From positions 54,770 to 118,769 of the forward strand of contig NZ_QAOH01000011.1 of NCBI RefSeq assembly GCF_003050785.1: a DNA stretch of 64,000 bases, written 5' to 3'. Below are positions 28,923 through 38,411 of this stretch, piece after piece. Under the pieces are notes generated by a model. That model did no database searches, had not been told where the DNA came from, and worked only from the letters and a program-made list of their open reading frames with translations. Source of the DNA: Celeribacter persicus. Its GTDB lineage: Bacteria > Pseudomonadota > Alphaproteobacteria > Rhodobacterales > Rhodobacteraceae. Position numbers and translations under genes: made by a program. Positions within the stretch are counted from its first letter, which is position 1, and each line of letters begins with the position of its first letter.

Positions 28923-28951
28923 AAAAGGCGCGCCATGGAGCGCGCCTTTTT
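28923..28951 (+). terminator. Terminator of the rimP-nusA-infB operon
   Basis: AAAAGGCGCG at 28923-28932 pairs with CGCGCCTTTT at 28941-28950, with an eight-base loop and T-rich end. Symmetrical enough to serve the convergent 46-residue gene as well. Confidence 0.9.
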
Positions 28952-28985
28952 CGTGGAACTGAACTGATTACGAGAGCTAAGGGTC

Positions 28986-29126
28986 TCAGGCGGCTTTCGT
29001 GTAGGACACCGGCTTGCCGACAAACGTCTTTTCGCCAACACGCACCTGAATCTTCCCGTTTCCGGTCTCGCCAACATAGTGGCCCTGAACGGAAATGTAC
29101 TTTCCAAGAATGATTGAACGCATCAT
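28986..29126 (-). CDS. Small conserved-looking protein of 46 residues
   Basis: Reads MMRSIILGKYISVQGHYVGE and ends VRVGEKTFVGKPVSYTKAA. The alternating hydrophobic pattern and glycine turns suggest a small beta-barrel or SH3-like fold with no signal peptide. The first ATG is preceded by CCGGGG and, 24 bases upstream, by a good -10/-35 pair, so it looks like a real short transcript. A terminator lies beyond its 3' end. I cannot name a family; I have a general impression that similar short proteins occur near infB in roseobacters, which needs a search. Confidence 0.6.
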   Translation of the reverse strand: MMRSIILGKYISVQGHYVGETGNGKIQVRVGEKTFVGKPVSYTKAA

Positions 29127-29149
29127 TGCTTTATCCCCGGTTGAATGAC

Positions 29150-29179
29150 GTTATCCGAGATTTACACAAATACTGTCAA
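29150..29179 (-). promoter_or_regulatory. Putative promoter of the 46-residue gene
   Basis: On the minus strand, TTGACA at 29179-29174 and GATAAC at 29155-29150 with an 18-bp spacer. The predicted transcript start would be about 17 bases before the first ATG at 29126. Confidence 0.5.
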
Positions 29180-29231
29180 AAATCATTTACAAATTTAAGA
29201 CAACTTACGCATTTAAGCACAAATATTGTGC
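29165..29231. repeat. Pair of CACAAATAYTGT motifs upstream of the 46-residue gene
   Basis: CACAAATACTGT at 29165-29176 and CACAAATATTGT at 29218-29229, 53 bp apart, close to five helical turns. The second copy is part of a palindrome (GCACAA, ATA, TTGTGC at 29217-29231); the first overlaps the -35 element. The whole 29127-29279 stretch is strongly AT-rich and otherwise empty. The regulator is unknown. Confidence 0.4.
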
Positions 29232-29279
29232 AATTATGTGATTTATCGAAAGAAAATAATGTTTCATCTTGGTTGAAAC

Positions 29280-29678
29280 TCACAAAAGATCACGCAAAAT
29301 TGGAATCAGGGGGATGTCTGCGGGCGGCATGGGATAATCGCGCAACTCCGAAGCTTTCGCCCATTTCAAAACCTGTCCTTCGCGGGGCTGGGGAATGCCG
29401 TTCCATTTGCGGCAGGCAAATAGCGGCATCATTAGATGGAAATCGTCGTAGCTGTGCGAGGCAAAGGTCAGTGGGGAGAGACAGGAATTCCAGGTCTCGA
29501 TGCCGAGTTCCTCGTGCAATTCCCGAACCAATGCCGCTTCCGGCGTTTCTTCCGGTTCGACCTTGCCGCCCGGGAATTCCCACAGACCAGCCATGGATTT
29601 ACCCTCGGGGCGCTGCGCGAGAAGTACGCGGCCCTCAATGTCGATGAGGGCCACGGCAGAAACAAGAACCAGTTTCAC
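29280..29678 (-). CDS. mutT: 8-oxo-dGTP diphosphatase MutT
   Basis: Removes oxidised dGTP from the nucleotide pool. 132 residues from a GTG start at 29678 (VKLVLVSAVALIDIEGRVLLAQRPEGKSMAGLWEFPGG, in parts), with a complete Nudix box GKVEPEETPEAALVRELHEE at about 38-57. The GTG overlaps the argJ stop as GTGA, so it is translationally coupled to argJ. A longer in-frame reading upstream is antisense-free but inside argJ and lacks family similarity. It is the last gene of the ppiC-argJ-mutT operon. Confidence 0.92.
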   Translation of the reverse strand: MKLVLVSAVALIDIEGRVLLAQRPEGKSMAGLWEFPGGKVEPEETPEAALVRELHEELGIETWNSCLSPLTFASHSYDDFHLMMPLFACRKWNGIPQPREGQVLKWAKASELRDYPMPPADIPLIPILRDLL

Positions 29679-30922
29679 GAGCGATAATCCGCATTGATCG
29701 TGATGTAGCCATGGGTCAGATCGCAGGTCCAGACAGTGGCGCTGCCGTTGTCGAGGCCAAGATCGACACGAATGACAATCTCGTCGTTTTTCATATAGGC
29801 GGCACCGGCCTCTTCTGAATAAGAGGGAGCAACCCAGCCGTTTTCCGCCACAAGAATATCGCCGAACCAAATGGTCAGACGATCCCGTTCGGCACGTTCG
29901 CCGGATTTTCCGACGGCCATGACGATACGGCCCCAGTTCGGATCTTCGCCTGCGACGGCGGTTTTCACCAGCGGCGAATTGGCAATGGCCATGGCGACGC
30001 GATGCGCGGGGCCGCTGGCATTGGCGCCGGTGACCTGCACCTCGATCAGTTTGGTCGCGCCTTCGCCATCGCGGGCGATCTGGATCGCGAGATCCTTCAT
30101 CACCGCATGCAATGCTTCGCGGAAGGGACGAACGCGCGGATCGGCGAAGTCGGTGATCGTCTCCATCCCCGATTTGCCCGTTGCGGCGACCAGAACCGTG
30201 TCGGAGGTCGAGGTGTCGCCATCGACGGTGACGCAGTTGAACGTTTTGGCGTTTTCAAGCCAGAGACATTGCTGAAGCACATCACGTGTGATCGCCGCAT
30301 CGGTGAAGATGTAGCAGAGCATGGTCGCCATATCGGGAGCGATCATACCGGAACCTTTGGCAAACCCGGCGATCTTGACTTCGACACCGTCGAGCGTGAG
30401 GGCCTGCGTCGCGCCTTTCGGAAAGGTGTCGGTGGTCATGATCGCGCGGGCGGCCATTTCCATCGCGTTCACATCGAGAGCTGCGTTCAGTTCACCGATC
30501 TTGGCGGTGATCCGTTCCCATTTGATCGGTTCGCCAATCACGCCGGTCGAGGAGGTGAAGACGCGGTTTTGCTCGATCCCCATTTCCTTGGCCACGGCGG
30601 CGGTGATTTTCGCCACCGAATCAAAACCGCTTTTGCCGGTGAAGGCATTGGAGTTGCCGGAATTCACGAGGATCGCCGCCTTGCCGGGAAGATCGAGCCC
30701 GATCTTGTCCTGACAGTCGATCACTGCGGCGGAGCGGGTGGTCGAACGGGTAAAGACACCGGCGATGGCGCTGCCTTCGCAAAGCTCGGCCAGCATGACG
30801 TCGGTACGACCCGCGTAACGCACCCCGGCCTCAAGGGCGGCAAAGCGCACCCCTTCGATCACAGGCAGTTCGGGAAATCCCTCTTTCGGGGCGAGGGGGG
30901 AAACGTGATCAATCTTGGCCAT
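29675..30922 (-). CDS. argJ: Bifunctional ornithine acetyltransferase / N-acetylglutamate synthase
   Basis: Recycles the acetyl group in arginine synthesis and can also make N-acetylglutamate. 415 residues from the ATG at 30922. The self-cleavage site is in IAPDMATMLCYIF: the precursor is cut before T200, which becomes the catalytic N-terminal nucleophile of the beta chain. Other signatures are ILVNSGNSNAFTG and FTSSTGVIGEP. Located 23 bp after the ppiC gene and overlapping mutT. Confidence 0.97.
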   Translation of the reverse strand: MAKIDHVSPLAPKEGFPELPVIEGVRFAALEAGVRYAGRTDVMLAELCEGSAIAGVFTRSTTRSAAVIDCQDKIGLDLPGKAAILVNSGNSNAFTGKSGFDSVAKITAAVAKEMGIEQNRVFTSSTGVIGEPIKWERITAKIGELNAALDVNAMEMAARAIMTTDTFPKGATQALTLDGVEVKIAGFAKGSGMIAPDMATMLCYIFTDAAITRDVLQQCLWLENAKTFNCVTVDGDTSTSDTVLVAATGKSGMETITDFADPRVRPFREALHAVMKDLAIQIARDGEGATKLIEVQVTGANASGPAHRVAMAIANSPLVKTAVAGEDPNWGRIVMAVGKSGERAERDRLTIWFGDILVAENGWVAPSYSEEAGAAYMKNDEIVIRVDLGLDNGSATVWTCDLTHGYITINADYRS

Positions 30923-30945
30923 GCTTGGCGTCCTTTGGCGTGATG

Positions 30946-31788
30946 TCAGTTCGCGATCAGATCGTCCATCCGCAGGGCGGAGGGCTCGATGCCTTCGACC
31001 ATCTCCACATTGCCCTCGGATTCGAGCGAGTCGAGTTTTGCGCGGATGGCTTGTTCCTGAATATCGGCGGTCAATTCGTCCTGCACGTCTTCGAGCGGCG
31101 GCACTTCGGCCAGACGGGTTTCCATCAGTTTGATGACGTGCCAGCCGAACTGGGTCTGAACCGGTTCGGAAATCGCGCCCTCTTCCATGTCCACCACGGC
31201 TTCCTCGAAGGGAGCGACCATCATACCCTTGCCGAACCAACCGAGATCGCCACCGTTGGGACCCGACGGGCCGGTGGATTTCTCACGCGCGAGATCGCCG
31301 AAATCTGCGCCGTCTTCCAGAGCGGCGATGATCTCTTTCGCCTCGTCCTCGGTTTCGACGAGAATATGCGCGGCGTGATATTCACGGCCCGGTTCGAAAT
31401 CCGCGAACTTGGCGTCATAGGCTTCCTTGAGCGCTTCGTCCGTCACCGCCGCATTGGCGATGGTCTCAAGCGCATGACCGGCGATCAAAACGCGTTCTTC
31501 ATTGGCGAGTTGATATTTCAGCGCGTCGGTAATGTCGCCTGCGGATTGTTTCAGCAGCTCCTGCTGCACGATCTGGTTCACGATGCCATCAAAAAGCTGT
31601 GCGTCGGGCAGGCTTTGGTACTGTTCCGGCAGGGATTGGCGGGCGGCGATCAGGTTGCCGAGGGTGATCTCCACCCCGTTGACACGCGCAACCACGGTGT
31701 TTGCGGTCATATCTTCGGCAAATGTAGGGGCTGTTGCGGCCATTGCCAGCGAAAACAGGGCTGCGGTAGCGGAAATGCGGTATTTCAT
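30946..31788 (-). CDS. Parvulin-type peptidyl-prolyl isomerase, exported
   Basis: 280 residues from the ATG at 31788, chosen because a signal peptide (MKYRISATAALFSLAMAATAPTFA) begins there. The rotamase domain is at about 130-230: EYHAAHILVETEDEAKEII, STGPSGPNGGDLGWFGKG and EPVQTQFGWHVIKL, the usual parvulin blocks. It acts in the periplasm on outer-membrane or secreted proteins (PpiC/SurA-like). First gene of the operon with argJ and mutT, divergent from secA. Confidence 0.93.
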   Translation of the reverse strand: MKYRISATAALFSLAMAATAPTFAEDMTANTVVARVNGVEITLGNLIAARQSLPEQYQSLPDAQLFDGIVNQIVQQELLKQSAGDITDALKYQLANEERVLIAGHALETIANAAVTDEALKEAYDAKFADFEPGREYHAAHILVETEDEAKEIIAALEDGADFGDLAREKSTGPSGPNGGDLGWFGKGMMVAPFEEAVVDMEEGAISEPVQTQFGWHVIKLMETRLAEVPPLEDVQDELTADIQEQAIRAKLDSLESEGNVEMVEGIEPSALRMDDLIAN

Positions 31789-31968
31789 CGAGAAAATCCT
31801 TCCTGTCGGCGCCATTCCGGGGCGCGACGTTGACACTCATGATATGGCCCCTTACATCGCGATAGGTCACTGAAGAGGAGCCTTTGCGCCTGTTTCTATG
31901 GGTTGTGAGGCAACGGGGCAATCCCTCCTCTCACACGATCCTGTCAGGACGCATCGAGCGGAGAAAAT

Positions 31969-34671
31969 ATGCTGGGCATCGGTACACTCGCGAAAAAGGT
32001 TTTCGGGACCCCCAACGATCGCAAGATCAAGGCGACCCGACCTCTCGTGGCCAAGATCAACGCGCTGGAGCCGGAGTTCGAGAAACTCGACGACGCGGGT
32101 CTGATCGCAAAAACGGAAGAATTCAGGAAACGGGTGGCCGAGGGCGAAAGCCTCGATGCGCTTCTGCCCGAAGCCTTCGCCAACTGTCGTGAGGCAGCGC
32201 GTCGTGCTCTTGGCCTGAGGGCGTTTGATACGCAGCTCATGGGCGGTATCTTTTTGCATCAGGGCAATATCGCCGAAATGAAAACCGGTGAGGGCAAGAC
32301 GCTCGTTGCGACTTTTCCGTCCTATCTGAACGCCCTGACCGGGAAGGGCGTCCATGTGGTGACGGTCAACGAATACCTTGCCAAACGCGACGCCGACTGG
32401 ATGACCAATGTGTTCGAGGCACTGGGCATGACCTGTTCCTCGATCTACAGCCAGCAGCCTGAGGATGAGAAACGCGCGGCCTATGCCTGTGACGTGACCT
32501 ATGCGACGAACAACGAGCTGGGCTTCGATTACCTGCGCGACAACATGAAATCCGAGCTCAAGGACATGGTCCAGCGCGGGCATCATTTCGCCATCGTCGA
32601 CGAGGTGGACTCTATCCTGATCGACGAGGCGCGCACGCCGCTGATCATCTCGGGCCCGTCGGACGACCGGTCCGAGCTTTACATGGCCATTGACAAGTTG
32701 ATCCCGGAACTGACTGAAGATCATTACGAGATCGACGAGAAAACCCGACAGGTGACTTTCACCGAAGAGGGCAATGAATATCTCGAAAAACGTCTGCACG
32801 AGGCGGGGTTCCTGCCCGAGGGGCAGACGCTTTACGACCCGGAAAGCACCACCATCGTGCACCATGTCAACCAGGGCCTGCGCGCGCACAAGCTGTTCCA
32901 GAACGGCGTGCATTACATCGTGCGCAACGGCGAGGCGATGCTGATCGACGAATTCACCGGCCGGATGATGTCGGGCCGTCGTCTCTCTGAGGGTCTGCAC
33001 CAGGCGATCGAGGCCAAGGAAGGGCTTGAGATCAAGCCTGAGAATATCACCATGGCCTCGGTGACTTTTCAGAACTATTTCCGCCTCTATGAAAAACTCT
33101 CCGGTATGACCGGTACGGCGGCCACAGAGGCCGAGGAATTCATGGAGATCTACAAGCTGGGTGTGGTCGAAGTGCCGACCAACCGTCCGATTGCGCGGAT
33201 CGACGAACATGATCGCGTTTATCGGACAGAGGCAGAGAAACTCGCCGCCGTTGTCGAGTCGATCAAGGAAGCCCATGAAAAAGGCCAACCGGTTCTGGTC
33301 GGCACCACATCCATCGAGAAATCCGAGCAATTATCGCAACTCCTCACCCGTGAAGGCGTCAAGCACAATGTGCTCAACGCCCGTCACCACGAACAGGAGG
33401 CCCAGATCGTCGCCGACGCCGGCAAATTCGGCGCGGTGACCATCGCCACGAACATGGCCGGGCGCGGCACTGACATCAAACTCGGCGGCAATGTCGAGAT
33501 GAAGGTCATGGAAGCCATTGCCGCCAATCCCGAGGCCGAGCCCGATGAGATTCGGGCGCGGATTGAGGCAGAACATGCCGAGGAAGAGAAACGTGTGCTT
33601 GAGGCGGGCGGCCTCTACGTTCTGGCCACCGAACGTCACGAGAGCCGACGTATCGACAACCAGTTGCGCGGTCGTTCCGGCCGTCAGGGCGATCCGGGAC
33701 GTTCCCTGTTCTTCCTGTCTCTGGAAGATGACCTGATGCGGATTTTCGGTTCCGAACGGCTCGACAAGATGCTGTCGTCGCTTGGGATGAAAGAGGGCGA
33801 GGCCATCGTTCACCCTTGGGTCAACAAATCGCTGGAAAAGGCGCAGGCGAAGGTCGAAGGCCGCAACTTCGATATCCGTAAACAGCTCCTGAAATTCGAC
33901 GACGTGATGAACGATCAGCGCAAGGTGGTCTTCTCCCAGCGGCGTGACATCATGGAATCGGAGAACGTCAACGAAATCGTCGAGGACATGCGTCACGAGG
34001 TGATCGAGGATCTGGTGGAGGCCGCAATCCCGCCGAAATCCTATCCGGATCAGTGGGACGTCGAGCGGTTGCACAACAGCGTCGTCGAAATGCTCAACAT
34101 GGATCTGCCGATCAAGGACTGGGCCGAGGAAGAGGGTGTCGATGACGAGGTGATCATTGAGCGAATTTCCGAGACCTCCGACAAGATGATGGCGGAGAAG
34201 GAGGCGGCTTTCGGTCCGGAGCAGATGCGTCAGATCGAGAAACAGTTCCTGCTGAACACGATTGACAGCAAATGGCGCGAACACCTTCTGACGCTCGAAC
34301 ATCTGCGCTCCGTGGTCGGGTTCCGTGGCTATGCACAGCGTGATCCGCTCAACGAGTACAAGAACGAGAGCTTCCAGTTGTTTGAAAGCATGCTCGACAG
34401 TCTGCGCAGCGAAGTGACGCAAAAGCTTTCCCGTGTGCGTCCGATGACGGAGGAAGAGCGTAACGCCATGCTGCAACAGCTTATGGAACAACAGGCGGCG
34501 CTGGCCGCCGGCGCGATGCCACAGCCGGTGGATGAGCCGGAAGAAGGGCATCCGAATGCCGTTCCGGGGTTCGACGAAAACGATCCTTCGACCTGGGGCA
34601 ATCCGGGGCGCAACGATCTCTGTCCTTGCGGTTCCGGCAAGAAATTCAAACATTGCCACGGTGCTGTTTGA
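31969..34671 (+). CDS. secA: Preprotein translocase ATPase SecA
   Basis: Motor of the Sec export pathway. 900 residues. Walker A MKTGEGKT is at 104-111, the DEAD-type motif [21 protein letters not shown] near 205-225, [10 protein letters not shown] in the second ATPase domain, and the C-terminal zinc-binding [17 protein letters not shown] that contacts SecB or lipids. Full length for a proteobacterial SecA. Starts at an ATG with GGAGA just upstream. Confidence 0.98.
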   Translation: MLGIGTLAKKVFGTPNDRKIKATRPLVAKINALEPEFEKLDDAGLIAKTEEFRKRVAEGESLDALLPEAFANCREAARRALGLRAFDTQLMGGIFLHQGNIAEMKTGEGKTLVATFPSYLNALTGKGVHVVTVNEYLAKRDADWMTNVFEALGMTCSSIYSQQPEDEKRAAYACDVTYATNNELGFDYLRDNMKSELKDMVQRGHHFAIVDEVDSILIDEARTPLIISGPSDDRSELYMAIDKLIPELTEDHYEIDEKTRQVTFTEEGNEYLEKRLHEAGFLPEGQTLYDPESTTIVHHVNQGLRAHKLFQNGVHYIVRNGEAMLIDEFTGRMMSGRRLSEGLHQAIEAKEGLEIKPENITMASVTFQNYFRLYEKLSGMTGTAATEAEEFMEIYKLGVVEVPTNRPIARIDEHDRVYRTEAEKLAAVVESIKEAHEKGQPVLVGTTSIEKSEQLSQLLTREGVKHNVLNARHHEQEAQIVADAGKFGAVTIATNMAGRGTDIKLGGNVEMKVMEAIAANPEAEPDEIRARIEAEHAEEEKRVLEAGGLYVLATERHESRRIDNQLRGRSGRQGDPGRSLFFLSLEDDLMRIFGSERLDKMLSSLGMKEGEAIVHPWVNKSLEKAQAKVEGRNFDIRKQLLKFDDVMNDQRKVVFSQRRDIMESENVNEIVEDMRHEVIEDLVEAAIPPKSYPDQWDVERLHNSVVEMLNMDLPIKDWAEEEGVDDEVIIERISETSDKMMAEKEAAFGPEQMRQIEKQFLLNTIDSKWREHLLTLEHLRSVVGFRGYAQRDPLNEYKNESFQLFESMLDSLRSEVTQKLSRVRPMTEEERNAMLQQLMEQQAALAAGAMPQPVDEPEEGHPNAVPGFDENDPSTWGNPGRNDLCPCGSGKKFKHCHGAV

Positions 34672-34684
34672 TCCTGAAAATACT

Positions 34685-34711
34685 GGCCCGCGCGAAAGTG
34701 CGGGCCTTTTT
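34685..34711 (+). terminator. Terminator of secA
   Basis: GGCCCGC at 34685-34691 pairs with GCGGGCC at 34700-34706 around a GCGAAAGT loop, followed by five T. Confidence 0.88.
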
Positions 34712-34778
34712 CATTGCTTGTTGAACATCTTGGAGCGCGGTAGTTTTTCCCACCGGTTCAAAGCGCAGAGGCTCGCCC

Positions 34779-36344
34779 ATGTTGAAATTTGCCGCGCTCG
34801 GCCTGCTTGCGTGTTTTTCGCTCACGCGTCCCGCCGTGGCGCAGGATGTCAATCTCCTGTCCCGAGACGGGTCGATTGCAATCAGTGGCATGTTCCTGAG
34901 TTTCGATGGTGAATTCTATCGGGTGGACACCGATCTTGGTGTATTGACCGTCGATAGTTCCGGTGTGCGCTGCGAAGGGCCGGGCTGTCCCGATCTCGAT
35001 GGCTATTATGCGCAGGTTCGGATGTCCGGCGACGCTCAGGGTATGCACACGCTTTTGCCTGCTCTGGTGACAGCTTTCGCCATGCGCAATGGTTATACCG
35101 TGGCCACCAGCACCCCCGAGGCTGGGCTGACCTCCATTGTGCTGAGCGATGTGGAAAACGATCTGATCGTTGGGGAGTTTCTTCTGTCGGAGACTTCCAG
35201 TTCCGAAGGCTTTGCCGATCTGGTGGCGGAAAACACGGATATTGTCCTCTCTCTGCACAAGGTCACGCCAAGCGAAATGGTGTTGGCCTTTGACGCCGGT
35301 GTCGGCGATCTGTCCGACCCGTTGCGTGCCCGGGTGGTGGCCCTGGATGCGCTGATCCCGGTGGTGTCGCGATCCAACCGCATCGGGCGTCTCTCGCTTG
35401 CCGATCTGGCCGGGATTTTCACGGGCAACATCACCAATTGGCAGGAGCTGGGCGGCGGAGACGCGCCGGTCGTGCCGCATCTGATGCGTGACGATCTGCG
35501 CGAAGGCAGCGAGTTTCGGCGGTTGATCCTTGGTCATGGGGTGGATGTGCCCGAGGGTTTGGTGAAATTGCACGACAGCTACGACAGCCTCGTGAGTGCG
35601 GTGGAGCAGGACCCTTATGCGATTGGTCTCGGGCGTATGTCAGAGGGGGGTGCGGTGAAAGCACTCGGGCTCAGCGGTGCTTGTGGTTTCGAGGCGGAGG
35701 CCGCGCCAGCGGACATCAAGACGGAGGATTATCCCCTGACCCGCCCGGTCTTTCTCTATACGCCTGCGCATCGTCTTCCGGTGCTGGCGCGTGAGTTTCT
35801 GGCCTTCGCGCGCTCGCCTGCCGCTCAGATCGTGGTGGCTCGCACAGATTTCGTCGACCAAGGGGTCGATGAGCTGTTTTTCCGCGATCAGGGACGTCGC
35901 TTTGCCAATGCCATCACCCATGCCGGTGAGGAGGTTACTCTCAAGGATTTGCAGGATGTGACCCGGAGCTTGCAGGGCGCAAAACGGCTCACACTCGGGT
36001 TCCGCTTCGAGGGTGGATCAACGACGTTGGATGCGCAATCGCGGTCCAACGTGCATCTTCTGGCCGAACTTCTGGAGGCCGGTGTCTTTGAGGGGCGATC
36101 ATTGATTTTTGCCGGATTTTCCGATGGGCAGGGGGCGGCTGACGTGAACCGGACGCTCTCGAAACGTCGTGCGGAAACGGTCTTGCGCGCCGTGCGTCAG
36201 GCGCTGGGCGAAGCGTACGAGCCCGAGCGGATGCTGATGGTGGCGGAAGGGTATGGTGAAGCCATGCCTCTGGCCTGTGACGACATTGGCTGGGGGCGCT
36301 CGCTCAACCGTCGTGTCGAGGTCTGGGTGCGGGATCAGAGATAA
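34779..36344 (+). CDS. PstS-like substrate-binding domain fused to OmpA peptidoglycan-binding domain
   Basis: 521 residues. A signal peptide ([22 protein letters not shown]) is followed at about 60-360 by a periplasmic binding-protein domain of the PstS type ([76 protein letters not shown]). Residues about 385-520 are an OmpA-like domain: [84 protein letters not shown]. The conserved Asp and Arg that hold diaminopimelate are present in this last block. The product should be fixed to the cell wall in the periplasm. No phosphate transporter genes are near. Confidence 0.88.
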   Translation: MLKFAALGLLACFSLTRPAVAQDVNLLSRDGSIAISGMFLSFDGEFYRVDTDLGVLTVDSSGVRCEGPGCPDLDGYYAQVRMSGDAQGMHTLLPALVTAFAMRNGYTVATSTPEAGLTSIVLSDVENDLIVGEFLLSETSSSEGFADLVAENTDIVLSLHKVTPSEMVLAFDAGVGDLSDPLRARVVALDALIPVVSRSNRIGRLSLADLAGIFTGNITNWQELGGGDAPVVPHLMRDDLREGSEFRRLILGHGVDVPEGLVKLHDSYDSLVSAVEQDPYAIGLGRMSEGGAVKALGLSGACGFEAEAAPADIKTEDYPLTRPVFLYTPAHRLPVLAREFLAFARSPAAQIVVARTDFVDQGVDELFFRDQGRRFANAITHAGEEVTLKDLQDVTRSLQGAKRLTLGFRFEGGSTTLDAQSRSNVHLLAELLEAGVFEGRSLIFAGFSDGQGAADVNRTLSKRRAETVLRAVRQALGEAYEPERMLMVAEGYGEAMPLACDDIGWGRSLNRRVEVWVRDQR

Positions 36345-37114
36345 CCGGAGCCGCGAAAGCTCAGTTCGACAGATTTACCGATGATCAGATGATCGTGGAG
36401 TTGAATGTCCAGCGCCTCCGCCGCATCGCGGATCTGGTTTGTCATGCTGATGTCCGCATCCGACGGTGTCGGATCGCCGGACGGGTGATTGTGGACAAGG
36501 ATCAGTGCGGAGGCGTTCAATTCCAGCGCCCGTTTCACCACCTCGCGCGGATAGACCGGGACGTGATCGACCGTGCCACGGGCCTGTTCCTCATCGGCGA
36601 TCAGGATGTTCTTGCGATCCAGATAGAGTATGCGGAACTGTTCGGTTTCACGATGTGCCATGGTGGTGTGGCAATAGTCGATGACCGCATCCCAGCTTGA
36701 AATCACCGGACGTTGCATGACGCGGGCGCGGGCCAGCCGATGAGCTGCGGCTTCGACGATTTTAAGCTCCTGTGCGACCGAGAGATCGACGCCTTCGAGC
36801 TCAATGAGACGCGGGATCGGGGCGGAGATGACGCGGTTGTAATCGCCGAAGTGCTCGATGAGCGCGCTGGCGATGGGTTTGACATCGGCGCGGGGCAGGG
36901 CGCGGTAGAGAATGAGCTCCAGAAGCTCGTAATCCGGCATTGCCTGAGCGCCACCCTCGAAGAAACGCTCCTGCAAATGCTTGCGGTGATTGCGCAAATA
37001 GCTGGGCGGGCGCGAGGGAAGCGCAACCGGCCGGGCCTCTTCGAGATCGAAGAGCCAGTCGGGCATTTCCCGAAATGCGGAAGGGGCTACGGGTGTGGTC
37101 ATGAGAGAATCCAT
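36335..37114 (-). CDS. radC: RadC/JAB-type DNA repair-like protein
   Basis: 259 residues. An N-terminal helix-hairpin-helix region ([39 protein letters not shown]) is followed by the JAB/MPN+ motif [23 protein letters not shown], with the metal-binding histidines and aspartate. RadC was once linked to DNA repair but its true role is unclear. The start could be the ATG at 37114 or 37102; neither has a strong ribosome-binding site. Its 3' end overlaps the convergent PBP/OmpA gene by 10 bp, and it lies downstream of dnaJ beyond a terminator. Confidence 0.9.
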   Translation of the reverse strand: MDSLMTTPVAPSAFREMPDWLFDLEEARPVALPSRPPSYLRNHRKHLQERFFEGGAQAMPDYELLELILYRALPRADVKPIASALIEHFGDYNRVISAPIPRLIELEGVDLSVAQELKIVEAAAHRLARARVMQRPVISSWDAVIDYCHTTMAHRETEQFRILYLDRKNILIADEEQARGTVDHVPVYPREVVKRALELNASALILVHNHPSGDPTPSDADISMTNQIRDAAEALDIQLHDHLIIGKSVELSFRGSGYL

Positions 37115-37147
37115 GCCCCGATTCGCTGAAAAAGAAGTTAATGGGCA

Positions 37148-37172
37148 TTAAGAAAGGGCGCCGAAGCGCCCT
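37148..37172 (-). terminator. Terminator of the dnaK-dnaJ operon
   Basis: On the minus strand, a perfect 7-bp stem AGGGCGC/GCGCCCT (37172-37155) with a TTCG tetraloop, followed by TTTCTT. It lies 12 bp past the dnaJ stop codon. Confidence 0.8.
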
Positions 37173-37183
37173 GTCTCATGATC

Positions 37184-38338
37184 TTAACTGGTCATATCGT
37201 CCCAGAAATTCTTGACCTTCTTGAAGAAGGACGAGCTTTCCGGGTTGTTGTCCTCGGCGAGTTTCTCGAACTCCTGAAGCAGTTCTTTCTGCTTCGAGGT
37301 GAGGTTCACGGGCGTTTCGACCGCAAGCTCGATGAACATGTCACCCTGTCCACCGCCACGCAGCGCAGGCATGCCCTTGCCACGCAGGCGCATCTGGCGG
37401 CCCGATTGGCTGCCAGCCGGGATTTTCACCCGCGACCGCCCGCCGTCGATGGTCGGAACCTCGATGTCGCCGCCAAGCGCCGCCGTGGCCATGGAGACCG
37501 GCACGGTGCAATGCAAGTTTATGCCTTCACGCTCGAAGATCGGATGCGGACGCACCTCGATAAAGATGTAGAGATCGCCCGTTGGACCGCCGCGCAGCCC
37601 CGCTTCGCCTTCTCCGGCAAGACGAATGCGCGTGCCGGTTTCGACGCCTGCCGGAATATTCACCGACAGGGAGCGCTCTTTCTCCACACGACCCGCGCCG
37701 TGACAATCGGGGCAGGGATCCTTGATGATCTGTCCCAAACCGCCACAGGCCGGGCAGGTGCGTTCGACCGTGAAGAAACCCTGCTGTGCGCGGACCTTGC
37801 CCATGCCCGAACAGGACGGACAGGTTTGCGGCTCCGCACCATTCGCTGCCCCGGTGCCGTGACAACTGTCACAGGCTACGGAGGTGGGCACGTTGATGGT
37901 CTTTTGCGCGCCCTTATAGGCCTCTTCCAGGGTGACACGCATGTCGTAGCGCAGGTCCGAGCCGCGTTGTGCGCGCGACCGGGCACCGCCACCGCGCGGT
38001 CCCCCCATGAAATCGCCGAACAGGTCGTCGAACACGTCGGAGAAAGCCGAGGCGAAATCGCCCTGACCGCCGCCGAAACCGCCACCGGGGCGCCCACCGC
38101 CCATGCCACCCTGCTCGAAGGCCGCGTGACCGAAGCGGTCATAGGCGGCTTTCTTGTCGGGATCCTTGAGCGTGTCGTAGGCCTCGTTCACTTCCTTGAA
38201 CTTGGCTTCCGCATCGGGGTTGTCCTTGTTGCGGTCGGGGTGAAATTCCATCGCTTTCTTGCGATAGGCTTTCTTGAGTTCCGCGGCATCGGCACCTTTG
38301 CTAACGCCAAGTACCTCGTAATAATCGCGTTTTGCCAT
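37184..38338 (-). CDS. dnaJ: Chaperone protein DnaJ
   Basis: Type I Hsp40 co-chaperone that delivers substrates to DnaK and stimulates its ATPase. 384 residues: J domain with HPD at 33-35, a Gly/Phe-rich linker (about 75-120), four CxxCxGxG zinc motifs ([32 protein letters not shown]) and a C-terminal substrate-binding domain. The gene follows dnaK after 73 bp that contain a stable hairpin. Confidence 0.98.
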   Translation of the reverse strand: MAKRDYYEVLGVSKGADAAELKKAYRKKAMEFHPDRNKDNPDAEAKFKEVNEAYDTLKDPDKKAAYDRFGHAAFEQGGMGGGRPGGGFGGGQGDFASAFSDVFDDLFGDFMGGPRGGGARSRAQRGSDLRYDMRVTLEEAYKGAQKTINVPTSVACDSCHGTGAANGAEPQTCPSCSGMGKVRAQQGFFTVERTCPACGGLGQIIKDPCPDCHGAGRVEKERSLSVNIPAGVETGTRIRLAGEGEAGLRGGPTGDLYIFIEVRPHPIFEREGINLHCTVPVSMATAALGGDIEVPTIDGGRSRVKIPAGSQSGRQMRLRGKGMPALRGGGQGDMFIELAVETPVNLTSKQKELLQEFEKLAEDNNPESSSFFKKVKNFWDDMTS

Positions 38339-38364
38339 GGATTTTACTCCTTTTGGAACGCGAT

Positions 38365-38390
38365 GACCGGCCCGGGGTGCCGGACCGGTC
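38365..38390 (-). other. Stem-loop between dnaK and dnaJ
   Basis: GACCGG at 38365-38370 pairs with CCGGTC at 38385-38390, with a possible inner CCGG/CCGG pair. No T run follows, so it is more likely an mRNA-processing or stability element that sets the DnaK:DnaJ ratio than a terminator. Confidence 0.5.
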
Positions 38391-38411
38391 GATCGTGTCC
38401 GCGATTACGGT

